NCBI GenBank assembly: GCA_905250115.1
Contig: CAJNOI010000178.1
Span: 119,742-183,741 of the forward strand
Origin: Adineta steineri
Taxonomy: Eukaryota; Rotifera; Eurotatoria; Adinetida; Adinetidae
DNA length: 64,000 nucleotides
Direction of reading: 5' to 3'
Shown here: piece after piece, positions 45,642-58,538 of the stretch
How the letters are laid out: every line of letters starts with the position of its first letter
Position numbering within the stretch: the stretch's first letter is position 1
Notes under the pieces: generated by a model
The model's database searches: none
What the model saw: only the letters and a program-made list of their open reading frames with translations
What the model was told of the DNA's origin: nothing
Translations under genes and position numbers: made by a program

Positions 45642-46393
45642 ACGTGTATTGTCACAAGGTTTGGTACATTCAAGTACTTTTATCATTAATCACGCTTGTA
45701 TCATTGAATCTTTTTCTTCAGTAATAAACATAACATCCTAGTAAAACAGTTGCAGATGATTGTCGGAGAGACATACCGAGGTGTTTGAGAGACGGTCTGT
45801 CAGATTATTACCCTAGCCGGCCAGAGGAAAAATTTATTTTCCCGATTTTATCTGAGGGTGAGTGTAGGTGTGGGCGGGTGAGGGTGTGGCTGCGGCTGTG
45901 GGTGTAGGAGCAGAGTAAATTTGGGTGGATGATGAGTCCACACACACACTTTCTTTTTCATTCTTCTTTGGCATCAATACATGTCGTAACTAAAGTACGT
46001 TATATTTTAAAGATCATCACCAAAAAAAAAGAACTTTATCAAAACTTGCTGTTAGAAAAAACAAAAACCAATTAGATTAATATTTTGTCATAGACTGAAG
46101 CAAAGAAAACTAGTTTTTGAGCATCAGAATAATAGCATTTAACAAAAAAAAAGTTCTTTTGCCATTATATGTACCTTTAATATAATGCGTATTGTGAGTA
46201 TATGTCTTTTTATATATATCTCTGAAATTTTAGATTTGTTTTTTTTTGTGTGTATTCATTTTATTTAATTCAAATTTGTTTATAAATAAATGGTCAAGAT
46301 TGAAAAACCAAAAAAGAAGAAAAAGAAGAAGAAAGGAATCATATACAAAGTAATAAAGACCAGACATAAAAAGTACCATATAGAGTCACACGA
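45642..46393. other. intergenic with hairpin
   Basis: Contains hairpin element 14 and poly-A/T tracts; no gene seen. Confidence 0.4.
45852..45950. repeat. GT-hairpin element 14, longest G-rich arm
   Basis: The left arm of about 50 bp is composed of CTGAGGGTGAGTGTAGGTGT and GGGCGGGTGAGGGTGTGG; the short right arm is GTCCACACACACACTTTC. The asymmetric arms suggest expansion on one side. Several GGG runs could form a G-quadruplex. Confidence 0.55.
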
Positions 46394-49300
46394 CTAATCA
46401 AGCAAATAGAAGACAAGCTCAAGAACAAGCGATGGTGCTGCACGTGATACATTGTCCGATGCTTTCATTACAATTGGAATCATATGATCATCAAGTTGAC
46501 TTAAAAAGAATGGTGATAATTGTTCACCATTAGAACCGGCTAAATATGATGCCTAATAAATAAATAAGTAAAAGTTAAACATTTGCAATTTTTCTTTATA
46601 TAACTTACATTTTCTCGATCAATAGTAACACGTAAACCTAACTTTCGATATTTAGCTTCTACAAGCATATCAACAAAAGGTGTTAATGCTTGTGTAAAAG
46701 CTTTAGCAAGTGAATCAGCTAAACGTGTTGGATCGAATGATTCATTATTATTTAAATGACATTCAATAAAAAATAAATCTGTCCATCGAAGACGAAATAA
46801 TGGTGAACGTTGACCAGCATAATGGATGCGAGAATTACGAACTCCATCCATCGGAAAATGATCAATTGGTGAACGAACTCTACGATACAAAAAATAGATA
46901 TATTATTGAAAGCATTATTCTTACCCTCGATTAACATCATTATCTTCGTCAACCCATAAAAATTCTACAAGTTGTTCACTTGAACTTCTTTTCACAATAG
47001 TTCCATTTATTGAATCTTTTTGTTCATCAGTCATAATCGTTCTAGCTTTAGCTAATATTGCATAATCTTTTCGTTCTCTTAAACATTGTTTAAGTACTTT
47101 AAGTGCATCACCATCAATTTGTAACATAATTCCATCTTCAATTGTATTTACCTTAGCATTAAGATTATTATTTGTTGAAAAACTTCCACTTTGTTGTATA
47201 TCTAATGGTGAACTTGATGGACTATCACGAGAACGAAGACTTGCATTAATAACAAGAAAATTTCCACCAATCATTATTTGTTCATTATTAGAATCTGATG
47301 ATGAAAATATACGTGTTTCATATTGTTGATCATTCGAATTTTGTATTGTAACAAGATGTTTCGTATGTATTTGACGATTAACATTCATTATACCAAAACT
47401 TAATGCATGTGGACTACTTTGTTCAAGTGATTTTAATATATCATCATGACGATTACGTGGAATACGTATTGATACAGAACCTTGAATACCAACTGATATG
47501 ATTAAACCACGTATTGTAGGTAATACATACGTAAATGAACGAAAATCCTATTTAAAAAAAATACAATATTTTGGAAAAAGAAATAATAATATTTACACAA
47601 AGTAAACTCATTATTGTATGTTGTGTATCACTAAATAACGCATTACGATTAACAATACTAACTAATGGCCATGGATAACCTAGAAAAGAATTAATAAAAT
47701 CATGAAGAAAAAAATAAAATATTATGTTTACTTTGATATTCATAACCTAATCGAAGTAGAAGTCTTACTGGAAAGCATTGCGCAGTAGGTAATTCTGTTC
47801 GATGGATAAGTATACCAAATAGATAGGGTGCATCAGGCAATAGATTGTATGATGGTGTAGGATCAGACACATAAAGAAAACCAGCTGCCGCTGATGAACC
47901 AAGAAATGTTGATGAATTAGTTGAAAGTGATAAACTCAAGTGACGAACAAATGTACCTTAAATAAATATAAATGATAATTTTCAACTGAACAATCTTTCT
48001 TTTCTATACCTTTAGTTGCATCAATATATATTTGATGAATATGAATAAGAACATCAGAAATAATTTCACTTGCATTAGTTATATTTTCATCAAAAATAAA
48101 AATAACTTCATCTTGTGAAACAGTACATAAACCACGAGTAGAAAATATCCAACAATATCCACCATTTTGATTTAAATTACAATTGTCAACAATCTTGCTG
48201 ATTACAATCAAATTATTATGAATACGAAATTCAACAGGTGGTTCATTTGGGTCTATAATAATAAATTACATATATAAATATAAGAGCATCTTGAAAACAA
48301 AAGAAAATAAAAAACCTTTTAGTTGTCGTATTTTTTCTTCAAGTTCTTCGGCTGTTAAGGATTCTACGTACAAATATATTATATATTACATATTTACTTA
48401 TTTATTTGAAAACAAACCTGGCTTGAATAAGAATGCTTGATCTGTATCAGTTTCATTTGTGCGCACTTTATTTGATGACATGATATTTGTTGCTGCAATT
48501 GTAGCTGCTTCAGACGTATTTGTATCAACACCGGGTTTGACGCCATCATCAAATGTAACTGATTTCTTATGTTCTGATGGTTGTCTGCCGAGAGAATTTA
48601 TTCCTGTTGCAGATGAAACCGATGGACCTGAATTTTTTTAAAATAGAATTTCTTAGATACAAGAAGGTTAGAAAAAGAGAGAGAGAGAAAGTGAAAAAGG
48701 TAAAATTATTTATTTATTTCTTCCTTCCGAGTTTAGATCAAAAGAGTATTGTACACAAAAAAAAGCTCCAATAGCATTTTCTAGTTTTCTCTTATTCAAA
48801 CATAAAATTGCAAGAGTTGAGAATGAGAGATCGAAAGAAGTTGTAGCAAATATTATTGAAATAACCTTCATCTTCTAGAAGAGTACGTTAGAGAGCGAGA
48901 GAGAGAGAAAAAGAGTGGCTGGCATGGCAGCTGAATAGTAGGGGCTTTATTATTGCGTTTGAACTTTATATATTCGTGTGAAGCACAATTCTTTTCGATT
49001 TCATAACTATTTTTATTGTCGACTACAACAATTGTAGATAAAACTTGAATATGGGAACTACTTATGAATATACATATGAATATAATGTAGCTGATTCAAA
49101 TAAAAATCATCGAGCTCATGCTGGTAACACTGGTGGCAATCCTAATACTGGACATAGTACTCAACGAACAGCTGGACAACAACAATCAAATTTTGGTTCA
49201 ACATCCAATCGTACAAATAATAATGATCCTTTAGTGAATCTTCAACATGATCGTATTTGGAATAAACTTTATGATCCACTTAATCAAGATAAATCAGCAC

Positions 49301-52300
49301 ATGGAGCTGAAATCCAGGTTTGTTATTTTATTATAATAAAACAAATGACCTTTTGTTTTATATTTAAGCTAAAGTATTATTCTACTTATACTATTATGAA
49401 AACATAAGATAATAGCTATTTTTATTCGATTTTGTTTTCTTTATATTCCAATGACATTAAAACAAGTTTCAAATATCACCATTAGCTATTTTATTGTTCT
49501 GTTTCTTTCTTTCTTTCTTTCTTTTTTTTCTTGATAAATCGGGAATAGTATTGCATGTAATTTGTCGTGACAACGAATAGAAACAAATATAAACACATAT
49601 TTATGTCACTAAGTAAAAGTAAAATGTTGAAAGAACAAAAAGAAAAAAAGCGAGCTAGTGAAGGTGAAACCACATTTCTACAATAATTCTCTTTCTTTGT
49701 CATTCTATATTAATTAATTGTCACTTTTTCTTTTCTTTTCTTTATTCGTCGATATTTAAAAACTATGAACCGATATAATAATATGAACAAAATTTAAAAC
49801 AAAAAAAAAAACGCAAAAGAAAAGCAATCGTTTCTTAGCAAAATTTTTACATGTCAATTTTATATGATAAAAGAAAGAGAAAGACGAGGAAAAAGAAAAA
49901 TACGCAATTATATATACAACAGAACTCTCATTTTTTCCTCTTCTGCTTAAGTTTTTTCACACTAGTCTCAGCCGTGTTTGAAAAAGAAAGTGCAAAGAAA
50001 TCGAATACTTGTAGGTATGTTGAAACAAAGGAATGTGAAAGTCAAACTTTCACTAGTGATATCACTTATCAGATATTCATATACACATAAACCACTTACT
50101 AAAACCTCACCATGTTTTTCAGCGAAGACAGACGAACTATTTTCAATCATGTAGGATTCTATATTTATATCTATGAGAATTTCATTCGAATAAATTTTTA
50201 TTTGAATTTTCAAAGAAAATGGCTCGTCGACAAGATCGTAAAGTAATTAAAATTGAAGCAGCATATGGTTCCGATCGACAAACATTTATTGTTAAACGTG
50301 ATTATGATTTACGTGTACGTGATGTTCAAGAAGATGCAGCCAAAGTATTTAAAATGCCGCTTGAGGAAATAATTCTTTATTGGAAGGTGAATTAAATATT
50401 TAAAATTTAGAATACTTATATAAAATTTTATTTTAGGGACGAAATATTTGTAATACACCAAATGAATTACTAGAAACATTAGGTATTGAAAATAATCATC
50501 AAATGCGTGTTTGTCGTGAAGATGATCCAACACAACAAAATAGACGACGTGAATTACTTTCTAATACAGCACCCAATCAACAAAATGTACCATCAAATGG
50601 TACGTATAACCCTCAACAACAACAACAACCACCACCGCAACCACAATTATATAATCAATATCAACAGCAACAACAACCACCACCACCACCACCACCCCCA
50701 CAGCAACAATACGGCACTAGCCCCCCACGGTAAGCGATTGAAATAGAAAGATTTTTTTTTTCTATTATAAGAGCAAAAGTGAAGTGCACTTATCTTATTC
50801 AATAAAAATAAAATTGAAGACAAATAAAAGATATTTTAAAGTACTATACTTTAAAAATAGAAAATAATAATATTATTATTTATTTTAGTTCTAATGATTA
50901 TTACCAACAATTTTCAAATCAAAATATACCACCAGCTGTTCCTACAGTATTTCTTCTTAATTTACAAATTGGTCTTGGTGATCGAGCTGAAGGTATTGTT
51001 ATTGGTCGACCATATCCATCAACAGTTTATGATTTACAAATTGAATTACAACAACGTTTTGGTATACCAATAGCTGAACAAAATCTCTCTTATAATGGAA
51101 CATTATTAGCACAATATCCACCTGATACTCCACTTGATTCAATTGGAATTGTTAATCATTCATTTGTTTCACTTTGGACTAGAAGTATACCATCAAATAA
51201 TCAACAGCAACCACCAACACCATACTATGGTGATGGACCTCAGTCAACATATAATGGCGGAAATCCACAAGATTTATCACCAAAGTAAGTGAAAAAACAA
51301 AAGGGAATTAAATATTAATGATTATTTCTTATAATTTAAAAGACGAATGGACAATACAAATAACAATGATGTCACTCAAAATGGTGGTAATCCGGACGTA
51401 CTTAAAATTGAAGTTTTTCATGGTAAAAACATCTATTTTCTTATAAAACAAAACAATTCACTGATATAAATTATTTGTATTTAAGGTTCCGATCGGCATA
51501 TTCTTATTTTACGTAGTTCAAACAATCTACGTATTGTAGATTTAATGGAAGAATTACAACGTATAACAACTGTTCCAGTTCAAAATCAAAAACTTTATTA
51601 TCGTGGTCAAGAATTACAACCATCAAAAGATCGTACATTACGTGATGCTGGCATTGATAATAATGCTCAAGTTAGATTAATTGGTGATCCAGCGAGAGCA
51701 CGATATGAACCAATGATTACTGGCAATCGACCTAATTAAATTCGATTAAATTATAGAAAAAGACAAATCTCATTGAATATATCATATTTTTCTTTTCTAA
51801 TTATGTTACCAGTCTATACGCTTTATTCATAATATTCATTCGTTTTGTAAATAAAAAATATAACGGGTAACAATTTTGAACTTTTCAAAAAAAATGATTT
51901 CACCAATATAAAATTTTTCTAACGCGCCATTATTTTTTAACTAATTATCAAATAAAATCATGACATCAATCAATAATAAATCACGTTGTATTAAATTACA
52001 AATTCAATATGGTTCAGATCTTTATGAACTTTTATTATCGAGTAAAGATAATAAAATTCAAGTTGAACAGGTTTTAAATGAAATTGAAAAACTTACTAAA
52101 ATACCTAAATGTCATCAAACTCTTATATACAAAGGACAACGTTTAGATCATAAACCAAACGAAAATCTTGAAGATCTTTATATATTTAATAATAGTAAAT
52201 TAATATTAAGTAAAACACAAAGATCATCTTATGATAAATGCGATTATCTTAATCTCTCATCACAAAAACAACAAAACAATACGGATCTAATTGGTTTTAC

Positions 52301-54239
52301 ACCTGAGCCAAATAAGAAATATGAGTAAAAGATTTTATATAAACAGAATAATTAAAATACTTATTTCTTAAAGATATTACACAGTTCCATACAAAACTGA
52401 TCCAACAACTCTCTTACAAAATATTCATTTATCGTAGGAAAACATGTTTACCTGTTCTTTTCCGTAATACAGATGTACGAGGTTTTTGATTATTACGCAT
52501 ATAAGTCCATAAATATTCAACTATAAACAGAAAAACTTCTCTAATAAATCATAAATATTAACAAAATACCTTCATTGATTGTTTTAACACAATCATTACA
52601 TGCACGATCTTCTTTACTATCATCATGAATTAATTTAACTTTTTGCCAACAACATGTTGAACAATAAACTTTTCCACATGCACGACAATGATGACGACGA
52701 CGAGTTATTGAAAATTTACTTGCACATTTCATACATACAGGTGCGAGATCATCGCTTACCCATTGAGGTGCAACAGAACCAAGATGTTTTTCTTCTTCAG
52801 TTAATTTTGCCCATTCTTGTTCAACACGAATTAATTCTTCATCGATAGGTACTGATGATGAAGCTGCACCGGCTACTAATTCTGGTGATGGTGGTCGCTC
52901 TGAAGTAGGAGGAGTAGACGACGACGATGGTGGTGGACAAGATTCAATTTCATTCGACGTTGATGTTGGTACATCATCTGTTTGTTGTGAATCAATAATC
53001 TGTTTAAGTAAATTATCTACTCGATCGATTTCAGCAGGAGTTAATTGATGAATATCACCATCAGATATATCAACACTTGCAAGCATTTCATCAAGAAAAC
53101 GAAAATCTTCACTATCATTTGTTGTTAATGATGCTGGTGGTGCAAGAATATCTTGTTGTTCAATATTAATCATTTCTGGTTCTTTTTCTTCAGTAAGACT
53201 TTCATCGAGTATTTCTTCATCTGGTTTATCAAAAATTTCTGATAAAATATTTTTAACAAGATCAAAATCTTGTATAGGTGCATTAGTTGTTGTTGTTATT
53301 GCAGAAGGAGAAGGAATTGGTGAATTAGCTATAAATTCTTCAGATATTGATTGCATTGGTTCTTCATCATTATCATTGCATGAAGTAAAAACAAGTTCAG
53401 AAGATATTTGAAGTGATTCAAGATCAATTGTTGGTGGATTAGGAGCAACAAAATCCTATTGATAAATATGTAATTTTATTAAAATAGAATAATTATTATT
53501 TACTTTAACATCATGTACTACTGATGCATTAACAATACTATCAACACTATGTAATACTGTTGTTGGTGTCTCACGTTGAATAAGATCAGGTTCATTTTGA
53601 AATAATAGATTATTTGATACTGGTGTTGTTTCAATTATAGATTCTGCTGTTGATTGTTGTTCATTATCTTCTTCATTTGAAGATAATGATCTTGATAGTA
53701 AAATAGTTTCATTCTTATTATCTAAATTACTATTTGTGAGTGTAGTTAAATCAGGTAATAATAATGGTGATTCAAGAGTATGATGTAAAATTTCTTCACG
53801 CACTTCATTTTCAAGCTGCTCAACAGCTAATGGTAATGATGTAGATGATAATTCTTCTTGTTGACCAATAATATCAGGTAAGGTTGGAGTTGGAGGTAAT
53901 ATTGTTGATGAATCAATCACAGTTGATGTTGCATATAATTCTTCCAAATCTTGTTTAAACCGGTCTAGTTTATCATCATTTTCTTGATCAACATGATTTT
54001 CTGTATTTCCCAGAGGATCAAGATCGAGTAGAAGTAATTCATCAGCTGATCTTCTAGAAGTATTGTGAAAAGGGAGAGACTCTGAAGGTAATGTTTCAAT
54101 AGTTTGATTTGTTTCTTTCTCTTCAAAATTCGATTGATTGACTATAAAAGAGAAGAAAACATGTAGAAAATAAATAAAAGATAAATATCTTACGCGTCTT
54201 TTCTAATTGATCAAGAACAGCATCAATATCGAAATCCAT
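46394..54239 (-). CDS. ZFYVE9: SARA/ZFYVE9-type FYVE-domain endosomal adaptor
   Basis: Twelve exons: complement(54194..54239, 53504..54141, 52570..53455, 52452..52520, 48418..48627, 48316..48363, 48010..48252, 47732..47956, 47597..47679, 46925..47547, 46609..46879, 46394..46552), 1166 aa, all phases consistent. The N-terminal 440 residues are acidic and disordered. The FYVE finger (about 450-520) has WVSDDLAPVCMKC, RRRHHCRACGK and four Cys pairs, and binds PI3P on early endosomes. After KKSVTFDDGVKPGVD comes the SARA/endofin C-terminal domain: PVRLLLRLGYEYQSYPWPLV, DTQHTIMSLL, KLGLRVTIDREN and LAGSNGEQL. In vertebrates SARA brings SMADs to TGF-beta receptors and endofin is its paralogue; which one this equals is not resolvable. 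No Smad-binding region was identified. Intron 4 (48628..52451) contains two genes on the other strand. Confidence 0.9.
49051..51739 (+). CDS. triple ubiquitin-like-domain protein with polyQ/polyP linker, nested in an intron
   Basis: Exons 49051..49317, 50216..50386, 50437..50729, 50889..51284, 51343..51422, 51486..51739; 486 aa, phases consistent. The N-terminal 89 residues are N/Q/T/G-rich. Three beta-grasp UBL modules follow at about 94-180 (KVIKIEAAYGSDRQTFIVKR to MRVCRED), 266-345 (TVFLLNLQIGLGDRAEGIVI to FVSLWTR) and 395-470 (LKIEVFHGSDRHILILRSSN to QVRLIGDP). The first two are separated by a Q-run/P-run linker. None ends in a usable Gly-Gly, so these are not conjugated modifiers but binding modules. 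It is unlike ubiquilins: no UBA or STI1. Exon 1 is joined over an 898-bp intron and is the least certain part; MARRQD at 50219 is the alternative start. Confidence 0.75.
51960..52328 (+). CDS. BAG1-type ubiquitin-like domain protein without BAG domain
   Basis: Single exon, 122 aa. One UBL fold: KLQIQYGSDLYELLLSSKDN, then LTKIPKCHQTLIYKGQRLDH and LEDLYIFNNSKLIL, closest by eye to the N-terminal UBL of BAG1-like cochaperones. The C-terminal 35 residues are polar and there is no BAG helix bundle or terminal Gly-Gly. It lies 220 bp after the triple-UBL gene, same strand, still inside the SARA intron, so it may have arisen by local duplication of a UBL exon. Confidence 0.6.
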   Translation: MTSINNKSRCIKLQIQYGSDLYELLLSSKDNKIQVEQVLNEIEKLTKIPKCHQTLIYKGQRLDHKPNENLEDLYIFNNSKLILSKTQRSSYDKCDYLNLSSQKQQNNTDLIGFTPEPNKKYE

Positions 54240-56641
54240 CTCAATGAAGAGATGAGAAATATCTAAAGAAAATTCTATCAAATTACAATTTTCTAAATAA
54301 TAATCAATTATTCCGATAAAATCTAAATGAAAGTTATTTAATCAAAGAATATTTGTTTATAATATTAAAAAAAACATGACTAGGAAATTTGAATACCACA
54401 TATAGTATTAAGTAAAAAAAATGTAGATAAGTAAATGCCAATGACAGACAAAAACAGTAGATTGAATGAATGAGTCACATTCTTTCTTTTTTTATCAGCT
54501 GTAAACTTAAGTATTATTAAATGAATATATAACAAGAAGTTATATTTTTTTATTGAATTAAAAGATTAATTTTACATAGTTTATCGATTTATGTTGAAGA
54601 ATTTTTTGTCAAAAATCAAAATCAAAATGGCGGTTGAAGAATTTTTTTCTAATCGGCTAATGTTTCCAACCAATAAGATATTTAAATAGAATAGTATATA
54701 CGATAAATTTTTCTTTATTATTATTATAGATTGACATATACGTAGTTGTGATAGTCCACTGAATAGAATAACCAATTTTTTAGTTTATAATTTTTGAATA
54801 TCGTTAATAATATTAAGATTAATCAATGTAACTGCAATTATTTTAATAGTGTGATCTGTAGAAGTGAGAAATATATATATCTATTTGATTTTACAAAATA
54901 TTTTATTTGTATTTCTAATTATAGATAGATTGAAAAAGTTTTCTTTAGGTCAAAATATATGTATGAACTGGAAATAAGCGACATATTAGTTAATAAAAAA
55001 ATTTTTATAAGTAATATTTAACTTTTTTTATTAAATCTATTTTCGAATTGTTTTATATAAATATTTATAATTATTTTATTATAATTGTGTTGTTACGGAA
55101 GAAATTAAAACGCGAGGTGGTTTTTAATTCTATTTTTTATTGGTTATTTTGTTTAACCAACCTATGTTAGTTCTATGGTCAATTTTTCTCCTTCATTGTG
55201 CGTAGATACATTTGTATATAACGTTATGTTGTATTGTATTATAGTCCTTCATCAATGAGGCACAATAGATAATAAAACTAATGTTCATCAATCATATAAT
55301 AGTTCGAATGTTATCAATAGACTATCAACGGTTATTTTATAAATATTTTGATAGAGATTTAACACAAAAAAAAGATAAATGTAATCCGTTTATCTTACAT
55401 AAATAGATAGAAAGTTGTGTTAAATAAAGTGAATTTTTAATCTAAATGATCAGTTTGTTCAGTTTATAAATGTTCACATAATCATACGTAATTGTAGTTT
55501 TTTTTCTTGTGTGTTATCACTTGAGTAAACTTCTAGCACGTTTCTATTTTCTTGCGTAAATAGTAATTAATCTCTTTCTTCTGAATTTATACTATAGAGA
55601 ACAGTTGATCTAAAAATTACTTCGCCATCTGGCAAATGTCATTTATTTGTGATATACGTTACACTATTAACGTACGTTCATTGAATTGTTATTGATTAAT
55701 CTTCTGTGTGTATGTCCATCTGTGTCATTTACATTCTTTCTTCTTCTTTTTTCTATTAATTGTCACCATCGTTATTATTTTTTCTATTGTATATAATTAA
55801 ACGAAGGTTGCTTAGTACCCAATTTATATATACTTATTTGTAAAGTAAGAAATAACGATATGAAACCATATGAAAGCAAGAGATTTTTTTTCATGCTCTT
55901 TAGTACAATTTAGACCATTGCTTCTTTTATTTATTCGATCAATCGCCGCCATCCCTCCTCTTTCATTTGCTTTTCGTTCTCTCTCTCTCTCTCTCTGTCC
56001 CTCGTTCAATTTGATGTGCACGTTTGCCCTTCATCAAAGCTCCCTCCCCCACTTGATTATTGCATTAGTTAACATTTTGAGGACGGAATATGAGTGTGAA
56101 AGAAGCATAATACATACACATAGAAATAAAAAATGATCTTATGTAATCCGTTCTTATTCGCAAATTGTCTAATGTGCATATACGTCTGTTCAAAGCACAT
56201 CTCATCTTTTCTTCTGCTCCATCGCACGCTTAAAACTTGAACACTCATTATTCTTCACCATCGTAGTCTATAAAAAAAATTTATACATATACATATATAT
56301 ACACATTCATTTTTTTAAAGGTTTCACACTCAATATGTGATATATACTAAGTTTAGTAAGAAAAGTCTATACAGGAAATGTCTAATATCTGGTGAGAAGT
56401 CAGTCAGCATGTGTTGATTTTCTAATGATATGTGTGAATGTACAAAATACATGCAGACGGATCATTTGCATAAATGTCAGAGACAAAAAGAAGAGTTCTA
56501 CTTTGATTTTTTTTTCTCCTTTCATTCCTTCTCTCTCCCTCACTCTCTCACCCTCTCTCTATTTTTTTCTGTTTCACTCTAGAAGATTAATCATTCATTG
56601 ATAGAACGACGACGACGACGACGAACGCCATTGTCGACAAA
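54240..56641. other. intergenic, divergent upstream region
   Basis: AT-rich, between divergent genes. It has an acceptor-like TTTTCTTTAG (minus strand, about 54260-54270) before the SARA start, a CT-repeat at about 55979-55997 and a GAC-type microsatellite at about 56606-56624. No gene recognised. Confidence 0.45.
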
Positions 56642-57745
56642 ATGGCATCATCGTTGCTACTATTTTTATTCAATGGTAAGTCGAGATTATTATTCTTTTC
56701 TTTAAATATAAGTGCATACACTAACATAAGAATCTCTTAACTTGGGATTAATCATTCGATTGTTGTATCAAATTCTCAAGAGAAAAGCCTAACGATAAAT
56801 ACATTTAATTCTTATTCGGAATATTAAGAAAAAGGAAGAAGCACGTAGACAGAAACAAAAAATTCTATTATATCATAAGAAATATTTGCATTTTATTTAT
56901 ACATATATGCATTTATAAAAACGAACGTGCTTTTATTTAAGTAGAATTATCTTCCTTTGAGACAAAAAAGAAAAGAAATAACATATTTCTTTGATCTATT
57001 TAATAATGATCTATTGTCGGTTGAGTAAGTAAATCTACTTCCGATCATCTTCTTTATATTATGTTTTGGTTCATTGATTTTTAATGAAAAAAAGAATTTT
57101 TAATTTTTTCTATTTTAGCTTGTCTTTTATTTACTTCCATCGCTATTGTATTAGGAACATCTGATTTATCAAAACGTGCTATCAATGAAAATCCAATTGT
57201 TGAATTATCTGTTTATCCAAATGCAGGTGTTTCAACAGAAAATATTCAAGTTCGTTGTCAAATAACTCAATTATCATTAATGAAATCTCCATTATCATCA
57301 TCAAAATTTGATAATGTTTATTTGTCAGTTAAAACAGATACTGTTAAACCATCAGGAATTGTTCTGATGTTCGATGATAGTAGTGATGGTTGTCGATTAA
57401 ATCGAGAAAATATTCGTATTGATGTATGTAATGCATCGCTTATACTTATTCATATTAATCATACAATACTAAATGAAACACTTCAAAAAATAGATTATTC
57501 ATGCTCAAAAGGAACTACTTACGCATATAGTTCATATCGAATAATAAGTAAATATTATTCTTTCTAAAGTGAAAAGCAAAAAAAAAACCAAAATTTTAAT
57601 TTTATTTTTAGAAGATCAATCAGCACGTTATTATGATCCAACATATAATTCATCATCTACTTTAACAGCAAACACTTATTTTTTATTATTATTTGTTTGT
57701 TTTATAACACAAATAATACGTTTAACAACAAGAAGAATTCAATGA
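56642..57745 (+). CDS. secreted, probably membrane- or GPI-anchored protein, unrecognised
   Basis: Exons 56642..56675, 57119..57547, 57612..57745; 198 aa. The first exon plus the start of the second give a signal peptide (MASSLLLFLFNACLLFTSIA, then IVLGTS). The ectodomain of about 125 residues has Cys in VRCQITQL, DGCRLN, DVCNAS and YSCSKG and several N-x-S/T sequons, suggesting two disulfides and a small beta-sandwich; an Ig- or Ly6-like fold is only a guess. The C-terminus has one hydrophobic segment (TYFLLLFVCFITQIIRL) and a short basic tail, so a single-pass or GPI-processed form is likely. The first intron is 443 bp. Confidence 0.6.
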
Positions 57746-58538
57746 TCATAAAACAATTAAATACATACATGTGTGTTTCATTCTGTGATAAAGATCATTC
57801 GTTACCTATTTTATGCATTGAAATATTCACATGATAACACACAGATATTTTTTTTTTCATTTTGTTTATTTCTACTTTTATATATACATATTATATATTA
57901 TCATCATCATCTTAGAAAGATATTGAACATAGTTCATTCCAGAATTTTCTTTTGTAATCATTAAACATCTTGTTTTTGTTTTTGAAACTGATAACTGAGA
58001 ATGCAGATATTATGAATTATTATAAGCATATCTATACTTCTTGCTTTTGTTTTTCTTCCGGTACTTATTTCTTCTCGTTCTACACCTTATGTATGTGAAT
58101 GACTGCTTTTTTTTGTTTGTTTATTTGAAATACATCATCATCATCATCTTTAATAGATAGATAAAGCAGATTTCTCCACTTTTAGATAGCAATTTTATTG
58201 TCACAATATGAACATAATTTTCAAGTATTTTTTTCCTAATTCTGGAACACATGCTGATCCATGTGGTTTTGTTTATATCTAAATGCAAAAGAATTCGAGT
58301 ACAAGAACATCACGTAGAAAAAATCGTATCACGTACTGGAAATCAAATAAAAATTCCTGTTTTTTTTCTGATTATATTTGTTATTATTTATAAAATAAAT
58401 AAATTTTATTCTAATTGTTTTTATTTTTAATTAGGAGAAAAACAGAAATTCGATACTATTTAGAATTTTAGATCTGTGATATTATCTTTTCCTGCGCTGG
58501 TGTGCGCATTGGAAAGAAAACGTTTTTTTTCAGCAACG
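57746..58538. other. intergenic
   Basis: Poly-T tracts and short CATCAT repeats; TTTTTTTCAG at 58524-58533 lies directly before the next start codon. No gene seen. Confidence 0.4.

Noticed and set aside
2681..45950. Interpretation as an internal true telomere
   Set aside because: The units are short, interrupted and folded back, with ordinary genes on both sides.
50486..50746. His/Asn-rich frame overlapping the triple-UBL gene
   Set aside because: Frame shift of the polyQ/polyP-coding tract; the other frame joins neighbouring UBL exons in phase.
55870..56601. Plus-strand frames upstream of the secreted-protein gene
   Set aside because: Composition follows CT-rich simple tracts; no homology signal or splice logic.
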